Source of the DNA: Dissulfuribacter thermophilus
Lineage (GTDB): Bacteria > Desulfobacterota > Dissulfuribacteria > Dissulfuribacterales > Dissulfuribacteraceae
Length of the DNA stretch: 64,000 bases
NCBI RefSeq assembly: GCF_001687335.1
Contig: NZ_MAGO01000002.1
Coordinates: 1 to 64,000 of the forward strand
Direction of reading: 5' to 3'
Shown: positions 16,167 to 24,551 of the stretch, in pieces
Layout: every line of letters begins with the position of its first letter
How positions within the stretch are numbered: the first letter of the stretch is position 1
Translations under genes and position numbers: made by a program
The notes under the pieces: generated by a model
Databases searched by the model: none
What the model saw: only the letters and a program-made list of their open reading frames with translations
Told to the model about the DNA's origin: nothing

Positions 16167-19100
16167 ATGAAAGAGATGAGCATGAAGGATAGCAACAACA
16201 TGTTGCCTGGTATGGAATCCCTGGTTGCCCGGGAACCTGTGAAGAAGGGGCGCCGGAAAAAGAAGGCCAACACCTTTGAGCCCCCGAACCTCGGTAAGGC
16301 TACCCGTTTGCCGGTGCCTGACTTCGGCAACCCGGACCGGCGTCCCGTGTGTCTCGAAGTGGACTTCCCTATTGCGCCAATCAATGCATTAGCAAGGCTT
16401 GAAGCAACTTCAGGTGCTGCTAAGAAACCTATATATCAAATGTCAAAATGGTGGGCTCGGCGCCAATCCAGCGTCTTCCGCAGCATGTTGATTGCCGCTG
16501 CGGTGGAGGCGCCAGATGATCCCACGAAGGCGGCGAAGTTCGTTTGGGATCACTACTACAGCAACCACCAGAAGGCCGGACACTTCAAGCGACTGCGGGT
16601 GCTCGACCCCTTCATGGGCGGCGGGACTACGCTCGTGGAAGGAGCGCGGCTCGGCTTCCAGATGGTCGGTGTTGACCTCAACCCTGTCGCCTGGTTCGTC
16701 ACCAGGAACGAACTGGCGGCCAGCGACCCGGAACAGGTCAGGGCCCTCTTCGAACACATCGAGGCCGAGGTCAAACCCCTCGTCCAACCCTTCTACACCA
16801 CGACCTGTCCTCGTGGTCATAAGGGCAGGTGGGTCGACATAGAGACCGGACAGATCGTCGATATCGACCCTATCGACCTCCCGGCGGAAGAACGCAAGCG
16901 CTACCGCTGGGAAGGTCCGGAGGTCATCTATACATTCTGGGCGAAACACGGCTCGTGTCAGACCCGCGGTTGTGGCCATCGTACTCCGGTTTTTCCTTCG
17001 CTCGTCATCGCTAAGAAGCGAATGACCACATATTATATTGAAGCCACGTGCTCCTCGTGTGGTCATTCTTTCAATGTGGAATTGGGCGAAACTCGGATAG
17101 CTCCTGGGGCAGAACGGGTCGTGCTTGACGACGAACCGAGTTTTGCAGAAACCACACAAGAGTTCGCTTCTTTGTTAAAGACCTATGATCGAGGCAATGC
17201 CCACGAAAAGATCGAACGGATTGGGCGTCTTTTGGAGTTGGTTGATCAGGAGCCAGGCCTACGATGTCCGCGGTGCGGCAGCTTCGCAGGCGATTCCATA
17301 AAGGCGGTTCTCGAGCGGCACGCCCGGGCCAGACGGGCGAGTGACCGCAAGAAGAAGGACTTCGGCATCCGACGTCGCCCGATTCAAATGTACCTTTTGC
17401 TCCATCCTCAATGGCTGGAAGGGACACCAGGATCCATTGACGGAAGAGATCTTGGAGGTTTTGCGGGCGCACCACCAGACGCCACAGTCGCGTGGTTCAA
17501 TAAGCGTAGGGAAAATCTAGTCTTAATTGAAGTGCGAGGGGGAGAGCTTCCTAATGAGGTCACCCTTTCCGATGGAGTGACTATTTCACCGAACAAAGGG
17601 TCTGTACCTGATCAGGCAAGCTTTACTTGTGCCGCGTGTGGGCGCAATCAAGGTGTATTCGAGGCTACAGAGAAAGCCGAACGTACACAAGCCATTGCCG
17701 CCTATGCTCTCCAGTGTCATTGTCCGCTGTGTGAGAAGGAAGGTTTCAATTATGGCGGACGTTACTTCAAGGCTCCTGATGAATATGACCTGAAACGCAT
17801 TGAACGGGCTGTATGGGAGTGGTCTGAACGTAGAGAGGATGATTTAGGCCAATATTGGCCACGCCAAGAAGTACCCTACGGCGAAAGAACTCACGAAAGA
17901 GACTCTTTACCACGCTGGGGGTACACCCATTGGTGGAAGATGTTCAACTCCCGGCAGCTTCTCGTCCACGCACAGTTACTCCGAGCCATCACTAATGCAC
18001 CAGAAGAGAAGTGGTCGCTGGACGTCAGAGAGCAGGTTCTAGGGGCATTCCAGCAGTATCTACGAAGCCAATCTATGTTCTCGATTTATCATGTTAGAAA
18101 CGATCAGATCGCGGCCGCCTTGTCTAATCCCAACTTCTATCCAAAGCAGCTGGTTATTGAAACCTGTGTCTTCACATCGATTGGAAGTGGGCGCTGGGGG
18201 GCATATGTCGACGGAGTACTAAAGGCATTAGACTGGATCAAGCATCCAACAGAGCCTGTTGTCCAAGGCGATAATGCTGTGGTGGGTATGGAGGATGTTA
18301 TACCTCCTTCAGCAAATATGTTGCTGTGTGGCTCGTCAACGGATCTTGCCGTACTAGAGGAAACGCTCTTCGACTTGGTGATCACCGATCCTCCGTTTGG
18401 GGACAATCTCTTCTACGCTGACCTGGCAGATTTCTTCTACGTCTGGCTGCGCATCCCGCTCCTGAAGTGGTACGAGGGCCTTCCCGAACGCGCATATTTC
18501 GAGCCGGAATTCACTCCGAAAACACTCCAAGCTATTCGTGATCCTGCGCAGCATCCAGACGACCGGGAAGACTGGGAGAAAGACCCCTTCGTGCGCAAGG
18601 AACACGTAGAGGTCGTCCGCAGGTTGAGCGGTGACGAGGCCATCCAGGAACGTGACCCCAACCCGCTCTATCGGCCAGAGCCGGCTTCAGAGTTTTATCG
18701 GGAAACACTAACCGCGTGCTGGGCCGAGGCCGGACGACTTCTCAAGGCCGGCGGACTCATGTCCTTTACTTTTCACCACAGCAAAGACGAAGCATGGGTC
18801 GATGTGCTTGAGGCCTTGTTTAACGCCGGTTTTACGCTGGTTGCTACATATCCCATAAGGAGTGATGAAACAAAAGGTGAGAATGCACAGTTTGGGTCGC
18901 AGCTAATTGAGTATGACATCATCCATGTTTGCCGTAAGCGGCTGGAAGAACCCCAGCCGGTTTCCTGGGCGCGCATGCGCCGTTGGGTGAAAGGAGAGGC
19001 GACCCGCCTCAAGGAACTTCTGGAGCACTCACACGGAAAGGATCTGCCCGAAGCGGACCTCCGGGTCATCCTGCGGGGGAAGGCCCTGGAGTTCTACAGC

Positions 19101-19727
19101 CGGCACTATGGCCAGGTCTACACAGGTGATGGTCAGGTGCTCTCCGTGCGGGACGCGCTGTTGGGGATCAACCAGCTACTGGATGACCTACTCCAGGGCG
19201 AGGGCGAGAACGGCAAGCGCCGCCCACCGGACTCCGCCGAGCCGGCTTCGCGCCTGTTCCTGCGCATCTTCCAGGGACGCACCTCCATGCCGCGGGACGA
19301 GCTCCACAAGACCCTTCGAGGCACCGGGGTCTCCCAGGGAGACCTGGAGGCGCGCGGTTGGATCCGGGTCGTTGGCACCACGGTCCACGTGGTCCCCATC
19401 GCGGAACGCTTCCAGTACTTCACCACGCCGGGACGGAACCGCAAGGTGTTGAAGACAGACCTCGACCAGGCGCACTTCCTCATCGGAGCGGCCATGCCGG
19501 GAAGCGGCATCGACGTGACCGATGAGCTGAACCGCGGCTCTTTCAAGGTCAAGAAGTCTGTCGACGCCCTCTTGGACTGGTACGCCCAGACAGACCCGGA
19601 CGATGGTGTCCGCCGAGCCGCACGCCTTGCCCTCGACCTGCTCGGACACTGGCGCGCCCGACCTGCGAAGGGACCGGAGGTGAGACAGATGACCTTGTTT
19701 GATCGACTCGAAGCGGAGGACGACTGA
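16167..19727 (+). CDS. DUF1156 adenine-type DNA methyltransferase
   Basis: This 1186-residue protein has the SAM-binding motif LDPFMGGGTT at residues 146-155 and the catalytic motif DPPF at 741-744, an N6-adenine/N4-cytosine-type order. Several CxxC pairs (CPRGH, CSSCGH, CPRCGS, CAACGR, CPLCEK) between the motifs suggest zinc ribbons and possibly target recognition. It probably marks host DNA so that the ATPase/helicase partners act on unmodified phage DNA. Base composition is uneven along the gene: GC-rich ends, with clearly more AT-rich stretches near 16380-16450 and 17000-18400. Confidence 0.88.
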   Translation: MKEMSMKDSNNMLPGMESLVAREPVKKGRRKKKANTFEPPNLGKATRLPVPDFGNPDRRPVCLEVDFPIAPINALARLEATSGAAKKPIYQMSKWWARRQSSVFRSMLIAAAVEAPDDPTKAAKFVWDHYYSNHQKAGHFKRLRVLDPFMGGGTTLVEGARLGFQMVGVDLNPVAWFVTRNELAASDPEQVRALFEHIEAEVKPLVQPFYTTTCPRGHKGRWVDIETGQIVDIDPIDLPAEERKRYRWEGPEVIYTFWAKHGSCQTRGCGHRTPVFPSLVIAKKRMTTYYIEATCSSCGHSFNVELGETRIAPGAERVVLDDEPSFAETTQEFASLLKTYDRGNAHEKIERIGRLLELVDQEPGLRCPRCGSFAGDSIKAVLERHARARRASDRKKKDFGIRRRPIQMYLLLHPQWLEGTPGSIDGRDLGGFAGAPPDATVAWFNKRRENLVLIEVRGGELPNEVTLSDGVTISPNKGSVPDQASFTCAACGRNQGVFEATEKAERTQAIAAYALQCHCPLCEKEGFNYGGRYFKAPDEYDLKRIERAVWEWSERREDDLGQYWPRQEVPYGERTHERDSLPRWGYTHWWKMFNSRQLLVHAQLLRAITNAPEEKWSLDVREQVLGAFQQYLRSQSMFSIYHVRNDQIAAALSNPNFYPKQLVIETCVFTSIGSGRWGAYVDGVLKALDWIKHPTEPVVQGDNAVVGMEDVIPPSANMLLCGSSTDLAVLEETLFDLVITDPPFGDNLFYADLADFFYVWLRIPLLKWYEGLPERAYFEPEFTPKTLQAIRDPAQHPDDREDWEKDPFVRKEHVEVVRRLSGDEAIQERDPNPLYRPEPASEFYRETLTACWAEAGRLLKAGGLMSFTFHHSKDEAWVDVLEALFNAGFTLVATYPIRSDETKGENAQFGSQLIEYDIIHVCRKRLEEPQPVSWARMRRWVKGEATRLKELLEHSHGKDLPEADLRVILRGKALEFYSRHYGQVYTGDGQVLSVRDALLGINQLLDDLLQGEGENGKRRPPDSAEPASRLFLRIFQGRTSMPRDELHKTLRGTGVSQGDLEARGWIRVVGTTVHVVPIAERFQYFTTPGRNRKVLKTDLDQAHFLIGAAMPGSGIDVTDELNRGSFKVKKSVDALLDWYAQTDPDDGVRRAARLALDLLGHWRARPAKGPEVRQMTLFDRLEAEDD

Positions 19728-20227
19728 TGCGAGAGATGTCCAGTAGCGCATGGCTGCGCCGCGGCTCGAGCATCGTCTTTGACAAGCACAGCTTGGGCCC
19801 ATTGATCACGGACGGCTGCCTGGTTTCCCTGCGCGAGGCGCTCTCGTGGATGAAGTCATGGCCAGCGCAACCGCCGGATGACAGGCAGACCGTGCTGGTC
19901 GGCGGCCTGGAGACCTGCCTGGAGGTGTTTTCCCCGGAAGACGCAGAGGCGTTCCTTCGGAACCGCATCAAGCCATTCGTCCTGGAGTTCCAGTCGCGTT
20001 GGGACCAGCGAGGGTTGGTGTTCGGCTTCGGCACTCTAGAGAAGTCGTTCGAGGTCACAGCTTCCCAAGAGGAGGTGTTGTTCCTCCGGCGAGACCGGAA
20101 GCGGGTGCGTCTTTCCTACTCGTTGTGGGACGGCAGCGCCACGATGAATGTCACCCGATTGGTACGCGACGACAGACAGACGGGCAAGAGGGTCACGCTT
20201 GGATACTATGTCCCAAGGATATCTTGA
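19727..20227 (+). CDS. Uncharacterised 166-residue protein of the defence operon
   Basis: The start overlaps the methylase stop (TGATG) and the end overlaps the helicase start by 20 bases, so it is firmly part of the operon. The sequence begins MREMSSSAWLRRGSSIVFDK and shows a mixed alpha/beta pattern with ETCLEVFSPEDAEAFLRNRI and KSFEVTASQEEVLFLRRDRK. I see no catalytic motif. Related loci carry a small DUF3780 protein at a comparable place, but I cannot confirm homology. It may be an accessory or specificity subunit. Confidence 0.7.
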   Translation: MREMSSSAWLRRGSSIVFDKHSLGPLITDGCLVSLREALSWMKSWPAQPPDDRQTVLVGGLETCLEVFSPEDAEAFLRNRIKPFVLEFQSRWDQRGLVFGFGTLEKSFEVTASQEEVLFLRRDRKRVRLSYSLWDGSATMNVTRLVRDDRQTGKRVTLGYYVPRIS

Positions 20228-23000
20228 CCTACAGCCGGGCCGGAAAGTAGCCCATCCGGAGCTGGGCGAAGGCGTCGTTGTCGGCGTCGAGCCGACGGGG
20301 TTCGTCCGCGTCTTCTTCCGTGCCCTGGGTGAACGCCAGGTTCCCGCTGAGGTTCTCCGTGAAGCGGAGACTTGGACCGACCGGGTCATCTCCGGCCTGC
20401 GGCCTTTCACGCCCGAGGCCCTGGAACGGCTGTGGCTGGCGCTGGAGGCTGCTGAACTGCCGCTCATGGAGAGCGCGGCCACCCTGACCTCCGCCAAGGT
20501 CGACCTCTTGCCACACCAGGTAGTGTTGGTGCACCGGGTAGCCAATGCAAGGCCTCGGCGGTTTCTCATAGCCGACGAGGTCGGGCTTGGGAAGACCATA
20601 GAGACCGCGCTGATCCTCCGGGAACTCGCATCCCGCGGGGAGCTCCGGCGGGCCCTGATGGTCGTGCCGGCAGGGCTCGTGGACAACTGGCGAAGGGAGC
20701 TCAACGAGGTATTCAACCTTGACTTCGAAGTGTTTGGGACGGAAGGCGACGTGACGGACCGGAAATCAAACGCCTTCGCCAAGCACAACCGGTTGATCGT
20801 ATCCATCGACACGCTGAAGAGGCGTGCGAGGGTCAAGAGGCTCTTGAAAGCGCCGCCGTGGGACTTGGTGGTGTTCGACGAAGCACACCATCTCAGCGCG
20901 TATAAGACGGGAAACAAGGTTCGGAAAACAGAGAACTACAAATTGGCAGAGGCACTCCGGCAGCACTGCCGCGACCTCCTACTATTATCGGCTACCCCAC
21001 ACCAAGGTGATCACTTCCGGTTCTGGATGCTTCTCCGCCTGCTCGACCCGACCCTGTTCAGGGACGAGCAGGACATGGTTGAGAACCGACACCGGCTGAA
21101 CGCGGTCGTCATACGCCGCACGAAGGCGGATGCCTGTACGTCCGACGGTGGCCCCCTGTTCGCTCGACGAGTCGTCCACACCGAGGGGTTCACGCTTTCC
21201 GAAGACGAGCGGAGGTTCTACGGGGCCCTGCTGGATTACCTGCGTGACGGATACAACTTGGCGGCGAAACAGGGCCGACAGGGACGTGCCCTGGGCTTCG
21301 TGATGACGATCTTCCAGAAGATCGCAGCGAGCAGCTTTGCGGCCGTCAAGGCCACACTACAGCGGCGGCTCCTTATGTTGACGATCCAGGAAGCTGTCGA
21401 GCGGGACGAGTTGCTCGACGTCGACGGACGGGACCGGATACTGAAGGAAGCCCGCGACCTCATTCGGGAAATCTACGACCTCCCCGACGATGCGGTCGGG
21501 AGAGCTCAAGCCGAACAGCTCCTTGCCGAGGCCAAGGTCCAACTCCTGAAGAAACGGAAAGAGACAGCCGCCTTCGTGAAGAAGGCCGAGAGTTACGACG
21601 ACACGGAGATCGCCGCAGCAGTGGGTGAGGAGTCTGCCGCGACGATGGTCTCTGTGGCCCTGCCGGAAGAACGCAGGAGGATCCAGGAGCTCCTTGAACA
21701 GTTTCCAAACGGCATGGAAACGAAGACGCAGGTGTTGATCGACGCCCTCGGGCAGCTGTGGCGGGTCAACCCCCGCGAGAAGATCGTGATCTTCACCACC
21801 TATCTCGGCAGCATCGCCGGGCTCAAGGACGCCATCGAGAGGACGTTCCCCGGCAAGGGCGTGGAGGTACTCAAGGGAGGCGATCACGGGGCCAAACTTG
21901 CCGCCCAACGTCGGTTCAGGCGCAAGGACGGACCGCAGGTCCTCCTCTGTACGGCAGCCGGCCGGGAAGGTATCAACCTGCAGTTCGCCCGGGTGCTCTT
22001 CAACTACGACCTCCCGTGGAACCCAATGGACCTGGAGCAGCGCATTGGCCGCATCCACCGTTACGGACAGCGGCACACCGCGCAGGTCTACAACCTCGTG
22101 GCGACAGACACCATTGAAGGCCAGATTTTCCTCCTGCTGGAAGAGAAACTCCACGGTATCGCGCAGACACTCGGCAAGGTCGATGAGCATGGCCAGGTCG
22201 CGGAGGATCTCCGGGCCCAGGTGCTTGGACAGTTGAGTAGTCGCCTCAGCTACGACCGACTCTACCAGGAGGCCATACTTGATCCCTCCCTCAAGCGGAC
22301 GCGCCAAGAGCTTGAGGTGGCAATGACTAACGCCAACCTCGCCCGCGAGATGGTCTTTGAACTCTTCCAGGATCTCGACAAGTTCAACCTCGGCGACTAC
22401 AAGCGCTTCGATGATGAAGGACGTGGCATGCGGCGGCTTGTCGCTTTCGTACAGCGAGCGGCACGTCTGGACGGCGGAGAGTTCCGGCCGCGTGGGGAGG
22501 ACGTCTATGAGCTGGTCTTGCCGGGCCAGGATGCCCTGCTCTTCGCCACGGATCGCGACAAGGCATTACAGCAGGAGGAACTCAATCTGTTGGGCCTCGA
22601 GCATCCCGTCGTCAAGCAGTGGCTGGACCGCTACACGTCGCTGAGCCCCGAGGAGCGGGCGCTGATTGGGAACATCGAGGGCAATGGTATTGAGGCCGGA
22701 CTCATCACCATCTGGCAGGTGGTTGTCCACGGCAAGGGCGGCCAAGTTCAGCAGCGAATCGTCCGGCTGGGTATCTCACCCACCGGTGAGCGGTCCCCCT
22801 ACCTCGAACGACTGTCGAAAGACCTCCTGAAGGCGTGCCCTTGCAGGAAAGGTGTTTCTCAGGACAGGGAAACGGTCGGTCGCCTGGTCAACGGCACTGC
22901 TTCTGAGCTCCTGCATCGGGAGCTGGTCTATTCCGGGTTCTTACCAGAAGGAGCGTCGTACTCGTCTAAGCTGCTGGCGTGCCTGGAGGTGGCTCCATGA
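20208..23000 (+). CDS. SNF2/DrmD-like DNA helicase of the anti-phage operon
   Basis: 930 residues from ATG 20208, chosen because the earlier frame from 20148 lies inside the preceding gene. Superfamily-2 motifs are complete: DEVGLGKT at 123-130, DEAH at 224-227, LLLSATPHQGD, and in the second lobe CTAAGREGINLQFARVLFNY and QRIGRIHRYGQRHTAQVYNL. It is close in style to the SNF2-like DrmD helicase of DISARM. A long C-terminal region follows. It probably translocates on invading DNA. Thirty-nine bases separate it from the SIR2 gene. Confidence 0.9.
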   Translation: MSQGYLDLQPGRKVAHPELGEGVVVGVEPTGFVRVFFRALGERQVPAEVLREAETWTDRVISGLRPFTPEALERLWLALEAAELPLMESAATLTSAKVDLLPHQVVLVHRVANARPRRFLIADEVGLGKTIETALILRELASRGELRRALMVVPAGLVDNWRRELNEVFNLDFEVFGTEGDVTDRKSNAFAKHNRLIVSIDTLKRRARVKRLLKAPPWDLVVFDEAHHLSAYKTGNKVRKTENYKLAEALRQHCRDLLLLSATPHQGDHFRFWMLLRLLDPTLFRDEQDMVENRHRLNAVVIRRTKADACTSDGGPLFARRVVHTEGFTLSEDERRFYGALLDYLRDGYNLAAKQGRQGRALGFVMTIFQKIAASSFAAVKATLQRRLLMLTIQEAVERDELLDVDGRDRILKEARDLIREIYDLPDDAVGRAQAEQLLAEAKVQLLKKRKETAAFVKKAESYDDTEIAAAVGEESAATMVSVALPEERRRIQELLEQFPNGMETKTQVLIDALGQLWRVNPREKIVIFTTYLGSIAGLKDAIERTFPGKGVEVLKGGDHGAKLAAQRRFRRKDGPQVLLCTAAGREGINLQFARVLFNYDLPWNPMDLEQRIGRIHRYGQRHTAQVYNLVATDTIEGQIFLLLEEKLHGIAQTLGKVDEHGQVAEDLRAQVLGQLSSRLSYDRLYQEAILDPSLKRTRQELEVAMTNANLAREMVFELFQDLDKFNLGDYKRFDDEGRGMRRLVAFVQRAARLDGGEFRPRGEDVYELVLPGQDALLFATDRDKALQQEELNLLGLEHPVVKQWLDRYTSLSPEERALIGNIEGNGIEAGLITIWQVVVHGKGGQVQQRIVRLGISPTGERSPYLERLSKDLLKACPCRKGVSQDRETVGRLVNGTASELLHRELVYSGFLPEGASYSSKLLACLEVAP

Positions 23001-23039
23001 GGAGGGCACAAAAGCCCAGATACCTTGAGAGGGTAGAAA

Positions 23040-24551
23040 ATGAACGAACATGAATGCCTCTCGCCGAAATCAGGCGATTCTAAACAAGATGGGGATTTGA
23101 ATCGCATTTTCGAGGCCATTCGGGGCAACCAGGTCTTAGTCGGAGGGCAAGATAACATGTGGAAACAACTCGCCCCTTTGCTTGCTGAAGACCCTGAAGA
23201 CGATGAGCGCCGCCAAAAGGTACTGAAGAAGTACCCGGAAGTTCTGAAGGAACTCCGAATCTGCGTTGGAACCCTTCTCAAGATGGACAATGTCTCATTC
23301 CTTCTCGGGGCTGGAGCGTCTATGGATGCAGGAGGTGTCTCTCTTGCGAGAATCCCCTTTGAAGTAGAACAGTACCTACTCGAAATAGGAATGGCAGATG
23401 AGACGCCAGCCACTTGGCTCATGCTGTTCTACGATATTCTTGCAGCACTAACAAACACTAAAAGCTGTGACCCCTCTCAACGAAAAGAAACTGTTTCTCG
23501 TATAGTTAATGGACAACAACCAAAAAAAGACTATTATCTTCCCCGTAAGAATCTCGAAGAGTTTCTAACCACTCTACATACGTGGCAAGCTGCCTTGGTT
23601 GGCGAGACAATAACCGTTGCTATTGGTAACGGTCAGGAACTCTCGATCTCCCGTCTCGACCTAAGCGATCTGATTATGCACCTCACCGAAGGCCTTACAA
23701 AGGCCTGCTTATTGCCTCTCGAAGATAAGCGTGATGCACTTCTCATACATCGTCGACTGTTGAAAAAAGTATTAACACGCCCGCTCAACCTTCGGCGTGT
23801 CAATCTGTTCACTCTGAACTACGATACGCTTTTAGAACAAGCTGCCGATGCAGAAGGAGTTGTATTGGTTGATGGTTTTGTCGGCACGCTGCGCCGCGTT
23901 TTTCGTCCTGAATCCTTCGATCAGGATTTCTACTTTCCGGCCCATACTACAGAGGGGCGAGTGCATCGTCTTGATCGAGTACTACATCTTTACAAATTGC
24001 ACGGTTCGATTACGTGGCACCGAGAGGATCCGAGCTGGGAGAATCCTTACGGACTATATGCCACATTCTTCAATGAAAACATCCATCACGATGATGTTCT
24101 AATCTATCCAACTCCCTTGAAATATGGCCAGGTGCTTGGGCTGCCATATTCTGAATTGTTCCGTCGTCTCGAAAGCTGTATCGTGCAACCTCAGTCAGTA
24201 TTGTTTGTTATCGGATATGGATTCGGGGATGAACATGTGAATACCCTAATCCGGCAGGCCCTTTCAGTACCAAGTTTCACGCTAGTAGTTGTTGATCCGA
24301 ATCCACAAAACGATTTCGTTAACCAGCTGGAGCAACATGGAGACCAGCGCGTATGGATAGTGAAAGGCTGGGGAAACGATGACGATAGAGTACTGTGGGG
24401 TTTAGGGACATTCAAGGGATTTGTCGAACATCTTCTTCCCGACCTCCGTGAGGAAGAAATCCAGCAAAGGATTATTGAAACATACAATGCCCTGGATTTT
24501 CAAAAATCCACTGACTCGTCCCCGGCAGGAGGGGGAAGCGATGGCGACTGA
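23040..24551 (+). CDS. SIR2-family NAD-consuming effector, partner of HerA
   Basis: This 503-residue protein has SIR2 motifs in order: FLLGAGASMD (GAGAS at 90-94), FTLNYDTLL (Asn260, Asp262), LYKLHGSITW (His321), and FVIGYGFGDEHVNTLI. Defence SIR2 proteins cleave NAD+ on phage infection and cause abortive arrest. Gene pairs with HerA are an established anti-phage system (SIR2-HerA). The gene is visibly more AT-rich than the operon before it. Its last 11 bases overlap the HerA start. Asn260 and His321 match the catalytic pair of the family. Confidence 0.88.
   Translation: MNEHECLSPKSGDSKQDGDLNRIFEAIRGNQVLVGGQDNMWKQLAPLLAEDPEDDERRQKVLKKYPEVLKELRICVGTLLKMDNVSFLLGAGASMDAGGVSLARIPFEVEQYLLEIGMADETPATWLMLFYDILAALTNTKSCDPSQRKETVSRIVNGQQPKKDYYLPRKNLEEFLTTLHTWQAALVGETITVAIGNGQELSISRLDLSDLIMHLTEGLTKACLLPLEDKRDALLIHRRLLKKVLTRPLNLRRVNLFTLNYDTLLEQAADAEGVVLVDGFVGTLRRVFRPESFDQDFYFPAHTTEGRVHRLDRVLHLYKLHGSITWHREDPSWENPYGLYATFFNENIHHDDVLIYPTPLKYGQVLGLPYSELFRRLESCIVQPQSVLFVIGYGFGDEHVNTLIRQALSVPSFTLVVVDPNPQNDFVNQLEQHGDQRVWIVKGWGNDDDRVLWGLGTFKGFVEHLLPDLREEEIQQRIIETYNALDFQKSTDSSPAGGGSDGD

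Noticed and set aside
20036-20917. Minus-strand frame of 293 codons opposite the helicase start
   Set aside because: Low-complexity Ser/Arg/Thr composition typical of antisense translation of GC-rich genes; the plus strand has perfect helicase motifs.
21357-22307. Minus-strand frame of 316 codons inside the helicase gene
   Set aside because: Antisense shadow of the conserved helicase C-terminal lobe; no family features.
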